A stretch of 64,000 nt of DNA from Nitrospirales bacterium (GCA_031315865.1 JALDRJ010000002.1:3012001-3076000); one strand, 5' to 3'; shown: positions 9,641-19,727, counted from the stretch's first letter. Made by a program: numbers and translations. Notes: a model not told the origin generated them from the letters alone.

Positions 9641-12004
9641 TTACTTGCCCGGCCAAGTCCATCCTCGTATTTCTGGCATGTCTTCGCCGTATTGACTGAT
9701 GTAGGCCTTGTGTTCGATCAGTTTATCCCGAATGGCCTGCTTGGCATAGGCTGCCAGAGGGCCGAGCGTCGGGACGCGATCGATGACATCTGAGACGAGA
9801 TGGAAGCGATCGAGGTCGTTTCTCACCGTCATATCAAAAGGCGTGGTGGTTGTCCCTTCTTCTTTGTATCCCCGCACATGGAGATTATGGTGATTGGTTC
9901 GTCGATACGTCAGGCGGTGAATCAACCATGGGTATCCATGAAACGCAAAAATAATAGGTGTATCGGTCGTGAACAATGTATCGAACTCCTTGTCGGAGAG
10001 GCCATGAGGATGTTCATGTGGAGGTTGAAGTTTCATGAGGTTGACGATATTGATGACCCGGATTTTCAAGTCAGGAACATAGTGATGGAGCAGGTCGACG
10101 GCCGCCAGAGTTTCAAGAGTGGGCACATCACCGCAACATGCCATCACGACATCAGGCTTATGCCCCTTGTCGTTACTCGCCCATTCCCAAATGCCGATCC
10201 CCGCGGTGCAGTGTTTAATGGCCGCATTCATGTCCATGTATTGTAAGCTAGGCTGTTTCCCCGCCACGATCACGTTGATTAAGTTTCGACTTCGGAGGCA
10301 CTGATCCGTGACGAACAGGAGGCTATTGGCATCTGGTGGAAGATACACGCGGATGACTTCGGCTTTTTTGTTGACGACGTGGTCGATAAAACCTGGATCT
10401 TGATGGCTGAAGCCGTTGTGGTCCTGCCGCCATACGTGTGAGGAAAGGAGATAATTCAGTGAAGCGATCGGTCTCCGCCAGGGGATATGGTTGCAGACCT
10501 TGAGCCATTTTGCATGCTGATTGAACATGGAATCGATAATGTGGATGAAGGCCTCATAGCAGGAGAAAAATCCATGGCGCCCCGTCAACAAATATCCTTC
10601 CAGCCAGCCCTGACATTGATGTTCGCTGAGCATTTCCATCACCCGGCCGTCTGGAGCTAGATGATCGTCGTAGGGATGGGTCTTCGCGACCCAAGTCCGG
10701 TTCGTAACCTCCAGCACATCCTGCCATCGGTTTGAGTTGTTTTCGTCTGGGCTGAAGAGACGAAAGTTCTGTTCCTCCATATTCTCCTTCATCACATCGC
10801 GGAGGAACTTGCCCATGACGCGAGTGGATTCAGCAAAGACCGCTCCCAGGGACGAGACTTGGACTGCATACTCCCGAAAAGGGGGGAGCCGGAGATCTTT
10901 GAGGAGCAGACCGCCATTGGCGTGCGGGTTGGCACTCATCCGCCGTTCGCCTTGAGGCGGAAGTTCGGCCAGCTCGGGAATCAATCGACCCTGGCTATCG
11001 AATAACTCTGCCGGTTTATAACCGTTCAACCATTTCTCTAGGAGGCGTACATGATCTGAATTTTCATGCATGGCCCCCATCGGGACCTGATGGGATCGCC
11101 AATAATCTTCAGTTCGTTTCCCATCGACCTCGCGAGGGCAGGTCCATCCCTTGGGAGTCCGGAGAATGATCATAGGCCAGAGCGGCCGTTGCGAGAATCC
11201 GTTTCTGGCGGCATCGGTCTTGATCATGTGAATTTCTTGAATGACACGATCAAGCGTTTCAGCCATACGCTGATGCATGGTGGCCGGCTCCTGCCCCTCG
11301 ACGACATACGGGATATATCCGTACCCGCGGAAGAGGTGATCCAGCTCTTCATCGCTGATCCGCGCCAGGATGCATGGATTCGCGATCTTGTACCCATTCA
11401 AATGCAGAATTGGCAGGACCGTTCCATCGGTCACGGGATTGAGAAATTTATTCGAATGCCAGCTGGTGGCCATGGGCCCCGTTTCTGCTTCGCCATCTCC
11501 GATGACGCAGGCGACGATTAAGTCGGGATTGTCGAACGCGGCTCCATACGCATGGGACAGGGCATACCCGAGCTCACCGCCTTCATGAATGGATCCAGGA
11601 GTTTCCGGCGCGACATGACTGGGAATGCCCCCAGGAAAAGAAAACTGCGTGAAAAGGCGCTTCAATCCTTCTTCGTCTCGTGAAATGTTGGGGTACATTT
11701 CGCTATAGGTTCCTTCCAGGTACGCATTCGCCACGAGCCCAGGCCCGCCATGCCCCGGGCCGGTGATATAAATCATATTGAGACTATGGGCCTTGATGAC
11801 GCGGTTCAGGTGGACATACAGAAAATTCAAGCCCGGAGTGGTGCCCCAATGGCCGAGCAGTCTCGGCTTGATATGATCTTTGGTCAATGGCTTTTTCAAC
11901 AATGGATTGTCGTACAGATAAATTTGTCCGACTGACAGATAGTTGGCCGCACGCCAATAGGCATCGATCAGACGTAGCTCTTTCTTCGGTAAAGGAGTCG
12001 ACAT
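9641..12004 (-). CDS. xfp: Xylulose-5-phosphate/fructose-6-phosphate phosphoketolase
   Basis: Thiamine-diphosphate enzyme that splits xylulose 5-phosphate or fructose 6-phosphate with inorganic phosphate into acetyl phosphate plus glyceraldehyde 3-phosphate or erythrose 4-phosphate. The 787-residue protein carries the family stretches [37 protein letters not shown], the ThDP-binding [18 protein letters not shown], and [10 protein letters not shown]. The frame begins at 12061, but the ATG at 12004 ([11 protein letters not shown]) follows GGAGGT by 7 bases and is the better start. Acetate kinase is read towards it on the same strand from 13558, 285 bp upstream, so the pair can turn sugar phosphates into acetate and ATP. 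Specificity between the two sugar phosphates cannot be told here. Confidence 0.96.
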   Translation of the reverse strand: MSTPLPKKELRLIDAYWRAANYLSVGQIYLYDNPLLKKPLTKDHIKPRLLGHWGTTPGLNFLYVHLNRVIKAHSLNMIYITGPGHGGPGLVANAYLEGTYSEMYPNISRDEEGLKRLFTQFSFPGGIPSHVAPETPGSIHEGGELGYALSHAYGAAFDNPDLIVACVIGDGEAETGPMATSWHSNKFLNPVTDGTVLPILHLNGYKIANPCILARISDEELDHLFRGYGYIPYVVEGQEPATMHQRMAETLDRVIQEIHMIKTDAARNGFSQRPLWPMIILRTPKGWTCPREVDGKRTEDYWRSHQVPMGAMHENSDHVRLLEKWLNGYKPAELFDSQGRLIPELAELPPQGERRMSANPHANGGLLLKDLRLPPFREYAVQVSSLGAVFAESTRVMGKFLRDVMKENMEEQNFRLFSPDENNSNRWQDVLEVTNRTWVAKTHPYDDHLAPDGRVMEMLSEHQCQGWLEGYLLTGRHGFFSCYEAFIHIIDSMFNQHAKWLKVCNHIPWRRPIASLNYLLSSHVWRQDHNGFSHQDPGFIDHVVNKKAEVIRVYLPPDANSLLFVTDQCLRSRNLINVIVAGKQPSLQYMDMNAAIKHCTAGIGIWEWASNDKGHKPDVVMACCGDVPTLETLAAVDLLHHYVPDLKIRVINIVNLMKLQPPHEHPHGLSDKEFDTLFTTDTPIIFAFHGYPWLIHRLTYRRTNHHNLHVRGYKEEGTTTTPFDMTVRNDLDRFHLVSDVIDRVPTLGPLAAYAKQAIRDKLIEHKAYISQYGEDMPEIRGWTWPGK

Positions 12005-12289
12005 GGAACGGACCTCCGTCGCTTTCACGATTATTTCAGAACAGGATGTGGACCCTGACATGTGTCATGGTTGCCGTTGAACGCGTTTCCAACATCTTGC
12101 AGGCAAGGCTGTCGCGTTTGTGAGGGGGCCATCCAGATCGAGCGGCACGGAATCATGTACATCTCCATCGAGATTGCGTGGTGTTGGCTGGTCGGGGGTG
12201 TGTGCTGATCTATGAATCGGTGATTTGACTGTGCTGGGGAAGATTCTCTTTTGTGTCTTGAGGTCACGCGAGCCTCGTCTCATGGTGAT

Positions 12290-13558
12290 TTACACCAGCT
12301 TTTTATGTTTGTGAGCCTGTAGGCATCGAACTGTCTCAGATGCAATCCAATCTTCTTCATCTGTTCCGATCACATACACGGCGACTGGACTTGCGTCTTC
12401 ACTAATTTTCGTCACCTCGCCTGGCGTGATTCCCACGGCTTGCTTATTGCGTTCTTGATTCAGATGAACCCCGGCCCATTTCAATCCGTCGCAGATTTTC
12501 GAGCGAATTTCCGAGGCGTTTTCACCGATGCCGCCACCAAAGATGATCGCATTGACGCCTCCTAAGACGGCAAAATAAGCGCCCAGATATTTTTGGACCC
12601 GATAGCAAAACATATCAATCGCCAGTCTTGCGCGCGGGTCCTGTTTCTGCCTAGCGGCTTGGAGTAGCTGGCGCATGTCATGTGTGTCGCCTGATATTCC
12701 GAGTAGCCCCGACCGCTCGTTGAGCCAGCTTTGGATGCCCATGACCGACACCTGTTCTTTCTTCGCGAGATAACCGATGATGGAGGGGTCCAGATCTCCC
12801 GAGCGCGTGCCCATCATGAGTCCTTCCGAGGGACTAAACCCCATGGTCGTATCGATGGATTTTCCGCCGGCAATGGCTGTCATGGAACAGCCATTGCCCA
12901 GTTGCAGCGTGATGATCCGTTGATCTTTTAATGATTGTTCTGTGTGGTTGGCATAATGAGAGGCCAACGAGGCGTGGGCAATTCCATGGAATCCATATCG
13001 TTTGATGCGATGACGTTTGGAGAGTTCGTAGGGAATGGCATAGGTGGCGGCATGAGCCGGGAGCGTACGATGATACGCCGTATCGAACACTGCAACCATG
13101 GGCATGTCATGACCAAAAAAAGTTCGAGCGTCAACGATGCCTGCCAGACACGTGGGGTTGTGTAATGGAGCGAGGTCGTTGAACTGTTCGATTTCCTGCA
13201 ACACCGAAGCATCGATGATCGTAGATTGTGAAAACCGATTGCCACCATGTACTACCCGGTGTCCAACCGCTTCGATTGTGGTGATAAAAGACGTCCAATT
13301 CTCAAATTTTTCTATGTCCTTGAGGGAGTCGAAGATCCATGTGAATGAGTCCTCAAGACGTTCATGGGTGCATTCCGACAGGAACACCGTCGACTCTCTG
13401 CCGGATATCTCGAGAGTACTTTGTTCCCCATTTTGTTTTAGCAGACCGTGGATGATCGATTGAGACGACTCCCGTTTCATCATGCCGGGATCGACGCAGG
13501 TGTCTGTGACTCGAAATTTTATCGAGGAACTTCCGCTGTTGATCACGAGGACTCGCAT
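12290..13558 (-). CDS. ackA: Acetate kinase
   Basis: Cytoplasmic kinase of the ASKHA superfamily that converts acetyl phosphate and ADP to acetate and ATP, and the reverse. The 422-residue protein opens with VLVINSGSSSIKF, contains GHRVVHGG, the VAVFDTAYH catalytic stretch, YGFHGIAH, the phosphate loop LGNGCSMTAI and the adenosine motif IIFGGGIGENA. It lies upstream of phosphoketolase on the same strand, suggesting shared expression, though the 285-bp gap allows a second promoter. The upstream region is shared with the divergent ftsH unit. Besides fermentation-like ATP formation, acetyl phosphate handled here can phosphorylate response regulators, of which this window encodes several; that link is only inference. 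Confidence 0.96.
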   Translation of the reverse strand: MRVLVINSGSSSIKFRVTDTCVDPGMMKRESSQSIIHGLLKQNGEQSTLEISGRESTVFLSECTHERLEDSFTWIFDSLKDIEKFENWTSFITTIEAVGHRVVHGGNRFSQSTIIDASVLQEIEQFNDLAPLHNPTCLAGIVDARTFFGHDMPMVAVFDTAYHRTLPAHAATYAIPYELSKRHRIKRYGFHGIAHASLASHYANHTEQSLKDQRIITLQLGNGCSMTAIAGGKSIDTTMGFSPSEGLMMGTRSGDLDPSIIGYLAKKEQVSVMGIQSWLNERSGLLGISGDTHDMRQLLQAARQKQDPRARLAIDMFCYRVQKYLGAYFAVLGGVNAIIFGGGIGENASEIRSKICDGLKWAGVHLNQERNKQAVGITPGEVTKISEDASPVAVYVIGTDEEDWIASETVRCLQAHKHKKLV

Positions 13559-13718
13559 GATAGCCGTGATTCCTATTGAAGAGAGCGGAGAAGGCGTTTA
13601 GGACATTTCTTGTCGTCCGGTCGTAGTGCTACGGATTTCAAACCCAGGATCAAATGTGGCTTTTGCCATGCCGATTACTCGAAGAAGACATGATCCCACT
13701 CGCCCCTAATATATCGTA

Positions 13719-13735
13719 ATTCATTAATTATGAAT
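13719..13735. promoter_or_regulatory. AT-rich inverted repeat between divergent ackA and ftsH
   Basis: ATTCAT and ATGAAT form 6-bp arms around a 5-base AT-only centre. The dyad lies about 160 bp before ackA (minus) and 200 bp before the ftsH leader (plus). This position suits an operator for a divergent pair, but AT-rich dyads arise by chance and no regulator is known for it. The rest of 13559-13936 holds no gene I can support; a 79-codon plus frame here only serves to enclose the leader peptide described separately. Confidence 0.3.
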
Positions 13736-13911
13736 ATAGGCTTGACTTCCCCGAGCTTTAGTATGGCTGCTTGGGGTTCAGCAAAGCAGATAAATGTCTG
13801 CGACTGGGAGTTGACAGCCTCACCTCATATATGGCTGTTCTTCCATCCTTGCCAGCGATCAGAGGAAGTGTTCGGCATGGCAGGGAGTCGGGGGGATGAG
13901 AGCCGAACGTT

Positions 13912-13933
13912 GACTGGCTTTAGGAGGCCAGTC
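13912..13933 (+). promoter_or_regulatory. Hairpin holding a Shine-Dalgarno in its loop, ahead of ftsH
   Basis: GACTGGC (13912-13918) and GCCAGTC (13927-13933) form a perfect 7-bp stem. The 8-base loop plus first stem base contains AGGAGG, so the ribosome site sits in the loop edge of the hairpin. It precedes a 10-codon open frame and then ftsH, an arrangement that could make translation depend on the folded state. No sequencing of the RNA is implied; this is a reading of base pairing only. Confidence 0.45.
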
Positions 13934-13936
13934 GCC

Positions 13937-13969
13937 ATGGAAGCCTATAAAAAGGTAAGATACCGCTGA
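13937..13969 (+). CDS. Possible 10-residue leader peptide upstream of ftsH
   Basis: ATG at 13937 lies 9 bases after a strong AGGAGG and encodes MEAYKKVRYR followed by TGA, 15 bases before the ftsH ATG. The ftsH start itself has no good ribosome site (CAGAGCACAACACCG precedes it), so translation of ftsH may be coupled to this short frame. Basic residues (two Lys, two Arg in the last six) could slow ribosomes. Whether it is translated is unknown. Confidence 0.35.
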   Translation: MEAYKKVRYR

Positions 13970-13984
13970 CAGAGCACAACACCG

Positions 13985-15838
13985 ATGGCTGAGGGTATGG
14001 ACAAAAAATTTCGATTTTCCATCTGGTATTTCATTTTTGCGTTTTGGATCCTGATTTTGCTGCAGGAATTGTACCTGGCCTCACAGCATTTGGATGAGGT
14101 GCCTTACAGCCAGTTTAAAGTTTGGCTTCTGGAAGATAAGGTCGCGGAAGTGGCGATTACCGACACAATGATCAATGGCAAACTGAAACCACATGTCAAA
14201 GAAGGAAATGAAGGAAATGAGAAGTGGTTTCAAACGATTCGTGTCGATGATCCGGATCTTGTGAATCTGTTAGAGGAAAAGAATGTCGAGTTTTCTGGAG
14301 TCATCGTGAGCACGTTGTGGAAAGATGTCGCTTCTTGGGTGATTCCTATTTTGATCTTTGCTGCCATTTGGATCTTTATCTTTCGCAAAGTTAGTCAAGG
14401 CGCGGGTGGAAGTTTTATGCGAATCGGACAATCCAAGGCCAAAATCTACATGGAAAAAGATATTCCTGTAAGAATGAAGGATGTAGCGGGGGTTGATGAG
14501 GCGAAACACGAACTCATGGAGGTCGTTGAATTTTTGAAAACTCCAGAGAAATTCACTCGAATTGGCGGACGCATTCCCAAAGGGGTGCTGTTAGTGGGGC
14601 CTCCTGGTACAGGGAAAACGTTACTCGCGCGAGCGATTGCGGGAGAAGCGGCTGTACCATTTTTTTCGATCAGTGGGTCAGAGTTCGTTGAGATGTTTGT
14701 CGGAGTCGGTGCCGCCAGAGTGCGTGACTTATTTGAGAATGCCAAGAGTAAAGCTCCTTGCATCATCTTTATCGATGAACTTGATGCGCTGGGCAAGGCG
14801 CGAGGTTCAGGGCCGATGGCCCACGAAGAACGTGAGCAAACGCTCAACCAATTGCTGGTCGAGATGGATGGATTCGATCCGCGGGTGGGGGTCATCATCC
14901 TGGCGGCGACGAATCGCCCGGAAATCCTCGATCAAGCGTTGTTGCGGGCTGGACGATTCGATCGACAAGTGCTCGTCGATCGCCCTGACCGGTCGGGACG
15001 TGAGGCGATTCTTCAGGTTCATGCCAAGTCAATTAAACTGGCGGCCGATGTGGCACTCGGGAAAATTGCCGCCATGACGCCAGGCATGGTCGGTGCTGAT
15101 TTAGCCAACGTGATCAATGAAGCTGCGTTATTGGCCGTACGCAACAATCGTGAGACTGTCCAGCAAGCGGATTTGGAAGAAGCCGTGGAACGCGTAGTCG
15201 CGGGGCTGGAGAAAAAAAGCCGGGTGCTGAGCCAGGAAGAGCGAACGCGGGTCGCACATCATGAAGTCGGGCATGCATTGGTAGCCATGATGATCCCAGG
15301 GTCTGATCCCGTTCAAAAAATCTCCATTATTCCTCGAGGTATTGCCGCACTGGGATATACGATGCAACTGCCGATGGAAGACCGGTATTTGCTGACCCGT
15401 TCGGAATTGGAGAATAAGATCGCGATTTTACTGGGAGGGCGTGTCGCGGAAGAACTGATTTTTGGCGAAGCGTCGACGGGCGCAGCGGATGATCTCCAGA
15501 AGGCGACGAATATCGCGAAACGGATGGTCAAAGATTATGGCATGAGCAAAGTTTTAGGCACTGTGGCGTTGGAGTTAACCAATCGGCCAGCGTTTCTCTC
15601 GCCTACTGAGCCAGTGTCACGATCAGATTATTCAGAAAAAACGGCTAGAGAGATTGATCAAGAAGTGCGGAGTATGATTGATCAGCAACAGGAACGTGTT
15701 CGTACGATTCTCTCCCAGCTTCGGCCGGTCTTACTCCATGGGGCAGAAAAACTCTTGACCGACGAAGTGATGTCCGGGGAAAGCCTTCAGGAATTGCTTC
15801 GTACGCATGAAAAGGCCATGGCAGGGTCGGACTCGTAG
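13985..15838 (+). CDS. ftsH: ATP-dependent zinc metalloprotease FtsH
   Basis: Membrane-anchored AAA+ protease that extracts and degrades misassembled membrane proteins and short-lived regulators. The 617-residue protein has an N-terminal transmembrane helix (about 10-30), a periplasmic region to about 110, a second helix ([17 protein letters not shown]), the AAA module with Walker A GPPGTGKT near residue 204, Walker [12 protein letters not shown] and the SRH stretch [19 protein letters not shown], and the zinc motif HEVGH near 425-429. The C-terminal acidic/glutamine-rich helix ends the protein. It is followed after 340 bp by a Usp gene. Many genomes carry more than one ftsH; this copy, beside stress genes, may be the accessory one. 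Start choice (13985 or the ATG at 13997) is uncertain because neither has a good ribosome site. Confidence 0.96.
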   Translation: MAEGMDKKFRFSIWYFIFAFWILILLQELYLASQHLDEVPYSQFKVWLLEDKVAEVAITDTMINGKLKPHVKEGNEGNEKWFQTIRVDDPDLVNLLEEKNVEFSGVIVSTLWKDVASWVIPILIFAAIWIFIFRKVSQGAGGSFMRIGQSKAKIYMEKDIPVRMKDVAGVDEAKHELMEVVEFLKTPEKFTRIGGRIPKGVLLVGPPGTGKTLLARAIAGEAAVPFFSISGSEFVEMFVGVGAARVRDLFENAKSKAPCIIFIDELDALGKARGSGPMAHEEREQTLNQLLVEMDGFDPRVGVIILAATNRPEILDQALLRAGRFDRQVLVDRPDRSGREAILQVHAKSIKLAADVALGKIAAMTPGMVGADLANVINEAALLAVRNNRETVQQADLEEAVERVVAGLEKKSRVLSQEERTRVAHHEVGHALVAMMIPGSDPVQKISIIPRGIAALGYTMQLPMEDRYLLTRSELENKIAILLGGRVAEELIFGEASTGAADDLQKATNIAKRMVKDYGMSKVLGTVALELTNRPAFLSPTEPVSRSDYSEKTAREIDQEVRSMIDQQQERVRTILSQLRPVLLHGAEKLLTDEVMSGESLQELLRTHEKAMAGSDS

Positions 15839-16178
15839 GATATTCATGTAGGCCATTCAGGCAGACTATTGCAGAATACATCACTATTGGCGATTTCGAC
15901 AGCCGTCTCCTGTCATGTGCAGGTTTGCATTGAGGTATTTTGCGACAGTCAGGCATATTTATCTCGTCCCATTTCGCCCCATCTTTTCCTCCTCTCCATT
16001 CGTGAAAAAGTCCTTTCCTGAACATTGTCTTTCTATCATTTGACCCTGCTTCCTTATGCTTGTACGCTTGCGTGACAAGGTATAATTTTTGCTTTTTTAA
16101 AGGAACGGTCAAATAGCATCAGCGGCGAAATTTGTACCAATGATTTTGTCGCTTAAAACTATGTGAGGTGTACCGATC
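15839..16178. other. Intergenic region after ftsH with candidate promoter for the first Usp gene
   Basis: No gene is supported in these 340 bp. A TATAAT hexamer at 16081-16086 is preceded by TTGTAC at 16060-16065, a 15-base spacer that is short for a housekeeping promoter. The same segment also reads AGG (ending 16080) and TTTGC (ending 16092) with the GG-to-GC distance of a sigma-54 promoter, but the -24 block is poor. GAGGT before 16179 is the ribosome site. I see no terminator hairpin after ftsH. Confidence 0.4.
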
Positions 16179-17042
16179 ATGAAAATCATTCTTGCCGTGG
16201 ATGGCTCTGAACAATCGTACGAAGCCACACGTGGGCTGACGGGATTGGCTCCTGCTGAAGAATTGACAGTCTTGAGTGTGATCAGTGTCCCTGGATTGTC
16301 TTATCCCACTATGGGCGGAGGCTTGCCTAAAGACTTATCCATGCAAGTGGAAAAGGCCATGAGAGATGAAGGGGAGAACGTTCTTCAACACGTGGTATCG
16401 TTGCTTCCCCCGAATCCTGGGCCAGTTAAAAATGTCTTACAAGTCGGAGACCCCGCGGAGGGTATCATCAGTTTTGCCGGTGAACAGCATGCAGATCTGA
16501 TTGTGATGGGGGCAAGAGGACAAGGACAGATTCAAGAACAGATGTTCGGAAGTGTGTCCCATCGGGTCATGACGCATGCGCCCTGTTCGACGTTGATCGT
16601 GAAAGATTCACTCCGAAAAATCGAGACACTTCTGGTGCCGCTCGCTAACCGGGAAGATAGTGAGAAGATGTTGAAATTTTTCGAGCGACGACCATTTCGT
16701 AATCCAGTGCAAGCTACCATCCTACATGTTGTGCCATTTTCGCAACCCATCTGGCCCGTCGGGGCCATGATTCCTGAAGAATTTCGGAAAGAAATCATCT
16801 CCCATGGAGAACAATTTACCGAAGATCTTGCAGGCGAACTACGAAACTTGGGTCATGAGGCTAAAGGCATAGCGGTGATGGGAGCTCCATCGAAAAGCAT
16901 TGCCGATGCGGTCGAGAGTAGCAAGCCTGATCTTATTTTGATGCAAACACATAGCCGGTCTGGACTCAGTCGTTTTCTGCTGGGAAGTGTGTCGCATTCG
17001 GTCATCCATCATACACATTGTTCAATCCTTCTCGTGAAGTAA
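16179..17042 (+). CDS. Tandem universal stress protein (Usp copy 1)
   Basis: Cytoplasmic protein of two fused UspA domains, 287 residues, of the kind induced by energy, oxygen or nutrient stress. Domain 1 (1-145) opens MKIILAVDGSEQS and has the ATP-binding pattern G-x2-G-x9-G-S in GARGQGQIQEQMFGS. Domain 2 (about 150-287) has THSRSGLSRFLLGS, where the first Gly of the loop is replaced, so it may not bind nucleotide. GAGGT lies before the ATG. It is most like Usp copy 3 (28719-29582): both share the PW/PI insert and the SVSHR/SVSHS helices. A small membrane protein gene follows after 3 bp and is probably cotranscribed. Confidence 0.9.
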   Translation: MKIILAVDGSEQSYEATRGLTGLAPAEELTVLSVISVPGLSYPTMGGGLPKDLSMQVEKAMRDEGENVLQHVVSLLPPNPGPVKNVLQVGDPAEGIISFAGEQHADLIVMGARGQGQIQEQMFGSVSHRVMTHAPCSTLIVKDSLRKIETLLVPLANREDSEKMLKFFERRPFRNPVQATILHVVPFSQPIWPVGAMIPEEFRKEIISHGEQFTEDLAGELRNLGHEAKGIAVMGAPSKSIADAVESSKPDLILMQTHSRSGLSRFLLGSVSHSVIHHTHCSILLVK

Positions 17043-17045
17043 ACA

Positions 17046-17177
17046 ATGAGCCTGGAAGATAAAATGCAAGACAAAAAAGAATTTAGTCTCATCACCAATT
17101 GGGTATGGTGGGGAGCCATTATTCTTGGGTTGGGGATTGTTCTGTACTTTGGATTTTTCGCTGAATTGGTGGAATGA
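17046..17177 (+). CDS. 43-residue single-span membrane protein downstream of Usp copy 1
   Basis: Small open frame starting 3 bp after the Usp stop. The product has a charged, soluble head (MSLEDKMQDKKEFSLITN), one hydrophobic helix (WVWWGAIILGLGIVLYFGFF) and a short acidic tail. Such layout is typical of small inner-membrane proteins that modulate larger complexes. The spacing argues for translational coupling to the Usp gene; the ribosome site (GAAG) is weak. It converges with the channel gene with only 9 bp between them. No family is recognised. Confidence 0.55.
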   Translation: MSLEDKMQDKKEFSLITNWVWWGAIILGLGIVLYFGFFAELVE

Positions 17178-17186
17178 ACGTATCCT

Positions 17187-17627
17187 TCAATCATCACCGG
17201 AATCGGCGTCCCAGAAACGCTGCATCTGAAGATACATGAATGAAGCTGTCCATGTAATGAGCAGGAGCCCTGTTAACCCTTCCATGCCGGTGAGGAAACG
17301 AATCGGACCGTGAGGGATGAGATCTCCGAAGCCCAATGTCGTGTAGACGACAAATGAGAAATATCCGCAATCTTGGAATGTCGGCTCGGTCATGAGGCCT
17401 TCAAACCTTCCATACTCGCTGTATTTGGTCAAGAAATAGTACCCGATCCCAAAAACCCAGACTTCGATCACATGCGCAATCAGTACGGCGAACGTGCAGA
17501 TCATGAGATTAATCCGTGAACGATGGGGGTGCGATTTCATGAAGTCGGAGAGTCGAAACAAGGCTTGAAAATGAATGTGAGCGACGATAGTGACGAGTAG
17601 CAAGGTGACAAAGAAGGTGGTAACCAT
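17187..17627 (-). CDS. Two-helix potassium-channel-like membrane protein
   Basis: Inner-membrane protein of 146 residues with four hydrophobic segments. The last two flank a pore loop reading TTLGFGDLIPHGP, equivalent to the TVGYGD selectivity filter of K+ channels, placing it in the Ion_trans_2 group. Tyr to Phe and Val to Leu changes in the filter are seen in some bacterial channels. No cytoplasmic regulatory domain such as RCK is attached. It is on the minus strand between the small membrane protein and the SorB-like cytochrome, 178 bp downstream of the latter, so cotranscription is uncertain. The ion it conducts is inferred only from the filter. Confidence 0.8.
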   Translation of the reverse strand: MVTTFFVTLLLVTIVAHIHFQALFRLSDFMKSHPHRSRINLMICTFAVLIAHVIEVWVFGIGYYFLTKYSEYGRFEGLMTEPTFQDCGYFSFVVYTTLGFGDLIPHGPIRFLTGMEGLTGLLLITWTASFMYLQMQRFWDADSGDD

Positions 17628-17805
17628 GAATTATACGTCGCGGTGCGCAAGATCTCCCTTAGAGTGTAAGGGGATAATGAGGGCATTCAAAAAGCAGGTA
17701 CGACCGGAGAAAATCATCGAGCTGGTCCACCATGCAGTATGGATCGAGTAGGGATTGAACACATTATTGCGGTCTTTGCGATAATGGTCGTGTCTTGCAA
17801 CAGAA

Positions 17806-18453
17806 TTAATGGCCCAATGTTCGGAGATACGCGAGAATATCATGGATCTCCTTGTCCGATAGATCATTTTTCCATGAGGGCATCGCGGTTCCAGGACGGC
17901 CTTTTCGAATGGTTTCGAGTATTTCGTCGTCGGACTTTTTCCCGATGATTGTCAAGTTGGCTGCAGGGGGGACGAGAGCTTGACCAATAGGGCCATCACC
18001 TTTTCCCTGTGGTCCATGGCAGTTGGTGCAATAGCGGTCGTACACAGCCTGGCCTTTCGCCGCACTGCCAATGCCGGTTAGGTGTGAGGGTGATCGTTCA
18101 CTTCCGTTGTTCTTTTGCGAAGTGGGTCGAGTCGTGTTTTGACCGACGAGATAGTCTACCAAGGTTGAAACCTGTTCATCTGGAACCGGACAGCCAAACT
18201 GGTGTTTCATCTTTTCGACAGTCTCGTGCCATTGAGTACGAGAGAGTAGGGGTTGCGTGTAGACGTATTCTGCCGAATGACAAATAAGGCAATAAGATGT
18301 CGCAATTTCACTTCCCTGGCCGGCCTGAAATGTGATGGGAGGGGAGGGAATCAAGATTGTTTCCTGGGCATGAACTGATAACCAGACCGGCCACAAAGAC
18401 AAACTCAACAGCGACAAGAAAAAGATACGACACAGACGAGTCTGGATATTCAT
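17806..18453 (-). CDS. sorB: Diheme cytochrome c, probable sulfite dehydrogenase subunit B
   Basis: Periplasmic electron acceptor of the adjacent molybdenum enzyme. The 215-residue protein has a signal peptide (FFLSLLSLSLWPVWLSVHAQ), a first heme motif CLICH at Cys55 and a second CTNCH near residue 144, followed by GPQGKGDGPIGQALVPP and a likely Met ligand in GTAMPSW. The classical SorB is monoheme; here a short SorB-like domain is fused to a second cytochrome c domain. It starts 14 bp after the sulfite oxidase gene, so the two form one transcription unit. Electrons would pass onward to a terminal oxidase or soluble cytochrome. Role inferred from the neighbour. Confidence 0.85.
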   Translation of the reverse strand: MNIQTRLCRIFFLSLLSLSLWPVWLSVHAQETILIPSPPITFQAGQGSEIATSYCLICHSAEYVYTQPLLSRTQWHETVEKMKHQFGCPVPDEQVSTLVDYLVGQNTTRPTSQKNNGSERSPSHLTGIGSAAKGQAVYDRYCTNCHGPQGKGDGPIGQALVPPAANLTIIGKKSDDEILETIRKGRPGTAMPSWKNDLSDKEIHDILAYLRTLGH

Positions 18454-18467
18454 GGTGCTCTCTCCGT

Positions 18468-19727
18468 TTACCTCCCTCGAACCGTGATCGTTTCAACGGC
18501 ATTTCTCAAGTATCCACTGGGATTCCATCTTGCGCTGAATCGCTGAGATTCTCCAATCCTGTTTATGGCGAGACTTTGGAGTTGATAAGACTGTCCGGCC
18601 ACGGGAGTAAAGTGGGTTTCCCAGGGGCGGAAGCTATAGTCTCCATAATCCTGTCCTAATTTTGCCCGTTTCCACTGTTGGCCGCCATCTATCGAGACGA
18701 GGACCTGATCAATGCCATATCCTTGGTCAAACGCGATACCTTTCACGCGAGTTGGTCGTCCTCCTTCGAGAGTGGCACCATTCTGAATACTGGTGATGAA
18801 TGACCGGACGGTCATGGTGCTGATCGGAACCGTGTGCAGCGGTTTTTGTCCGGGCTCGACGCAGGCGCAGGGATCCGCGGGAAGACGGTAGGCATGTTTC
18901 ATCCAAAATTCCTCATCCACAGCGTTGAGAACTTCGATATCGTTCAACGCTTTGATCCAATAGGAGGCGTACCATCCCGGGACCACCAGTCGAAGAGGAT
19001 ATCCGTTTAAATAGGGCAAAGGTTCATCGTTCATCGCATAGGCAACGATGACGTCTTTTCGCGCAGCATCATCGAGATTCAATGATTTTCGGAAGTCAGG
19101 CGTGACATCGGCGACGGCTGCATCCAACCCATCGAATCTGACTTGAACGGCTTTATCCCGAACTCCTGCCTTCTCGAGCAGATCCGTAAGACGTACTCCG
19201 GTCCATTTGGCATTACCCATGGCACCGTTCCCCCATTGTCCGCCGGGAACTCGCGGGCTGAAAAACCCCCGGCTATTGCCCCCACATTGGCAGACGGCCG
19301 TGATGCTCACCTGTTCGAAGTCTTCTTTGAGGCTCTGTAGACTCAACGAGAATGGATGATCGACATGGCCGTGGATCGTTAAGTGAAATTTTTGAGGGTC
19401 AACATGTGTGGGGATGTTGGCTAAATGCCAACGAACAAAGAAGGCATCATTAGGAGTCAAGATGTGATCATCGAAAATATGGAAAGGTGTTTCAAGTTGA
19501 GGGGGACGGGTTGTCAGCACCATCAACGGTCGTTTCTGGGGAAAGGAGACGAGAGGACGACGTCCTCGATCAAACGGAAGAGTGACGGATGTCGGCGCCT
19601 CATCAGCGCGAATTGGCCGGACACCGAATAGCAACGATCCCCCCAAAAGCACTCCAGCCTGGAGCAGCCGTCTTCGGCTCAACGAATGTTCGTACGTTGA
19701 TTGTATTTTGATGGGTTGTGCGTGCAT
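18468..19727 (-). CDS. sorA: Periplasmic molybdopterin sulfite dehydrogenase, SorA/SoxC family
   Basis: Tat-exported molybdenum enzyme of the sulfite oxidase family, expected to oxidise sulfite to sulfate in the periplasm and pass electrons to the diheme cytochrome encoded next. The 419-residue protein starts with a twin-arginine signal (SRRRLLQAGVLLGGSLLFG). The oxidoreductase molybdopterin domain (about 75-290) contains QCGGNSRG, where Cys148 is the likely Mo ligand, and PWYASYW-like VPGWYASYWIK. A Mo-co dimerisation domain follows (about 310-410). MoeA, MobB and TatC genes in the same window would supply cofactor and export. Nitrite-oxidising Nitrospira are known to carry sulfite:cytochrome c oxidoreductases. 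SoxC or YedY-like activity on another substrate cannot be excluded. Confidence 0.9.
   Translation of the reverse strand: MHAQPIKIQSTYEHSLSRRRLLQAGVLLGGSLLFGVRPIRADEAPTSVTLPFDRGRRPLVSFPQKRPLMVLTTRPPQLETPFHIFDDHILTPNDAFFVRWHLANIPTHVDPQKFHLTIHGHVDHPFSLSLQSLKEDFEQVSITAVCQCGGNSRGFFSPRVPGGQWGNGAMGNAKWTGVRLTDLLEKAGVRDKAVQVRFDGLDAAVADVTPDFRKSLNLDDAARKDVIVAYAMNDEPLPYLNGYPLRLVVPGWYASYWIKALNDIEVLNAVDEEFWMKHAYRLPADPCACVEPGQKPLHTVPISTMTVRSFITSIQNGATLEGGRPTRVKGIAFDQGYGIDQVLVSIDGGQQWKRAKLGQDYGDYSFRPWETHFTPVAGQSYQLQSLAINRIGESQRFSARWNPSGYLRNAVETITVRGR

Noticed and set aside
12031-12283. Two minus frames between ackA and xfp
   Set aside because: Both overlap each other and the xfp ribosome site; composition is not protein-like.
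13659-13674. GG/GC spacing of 12 upstream of ackA (minus)
   Set aside because: The -12 block reads AAGC and the -24 block is only partly right; too weak to call.
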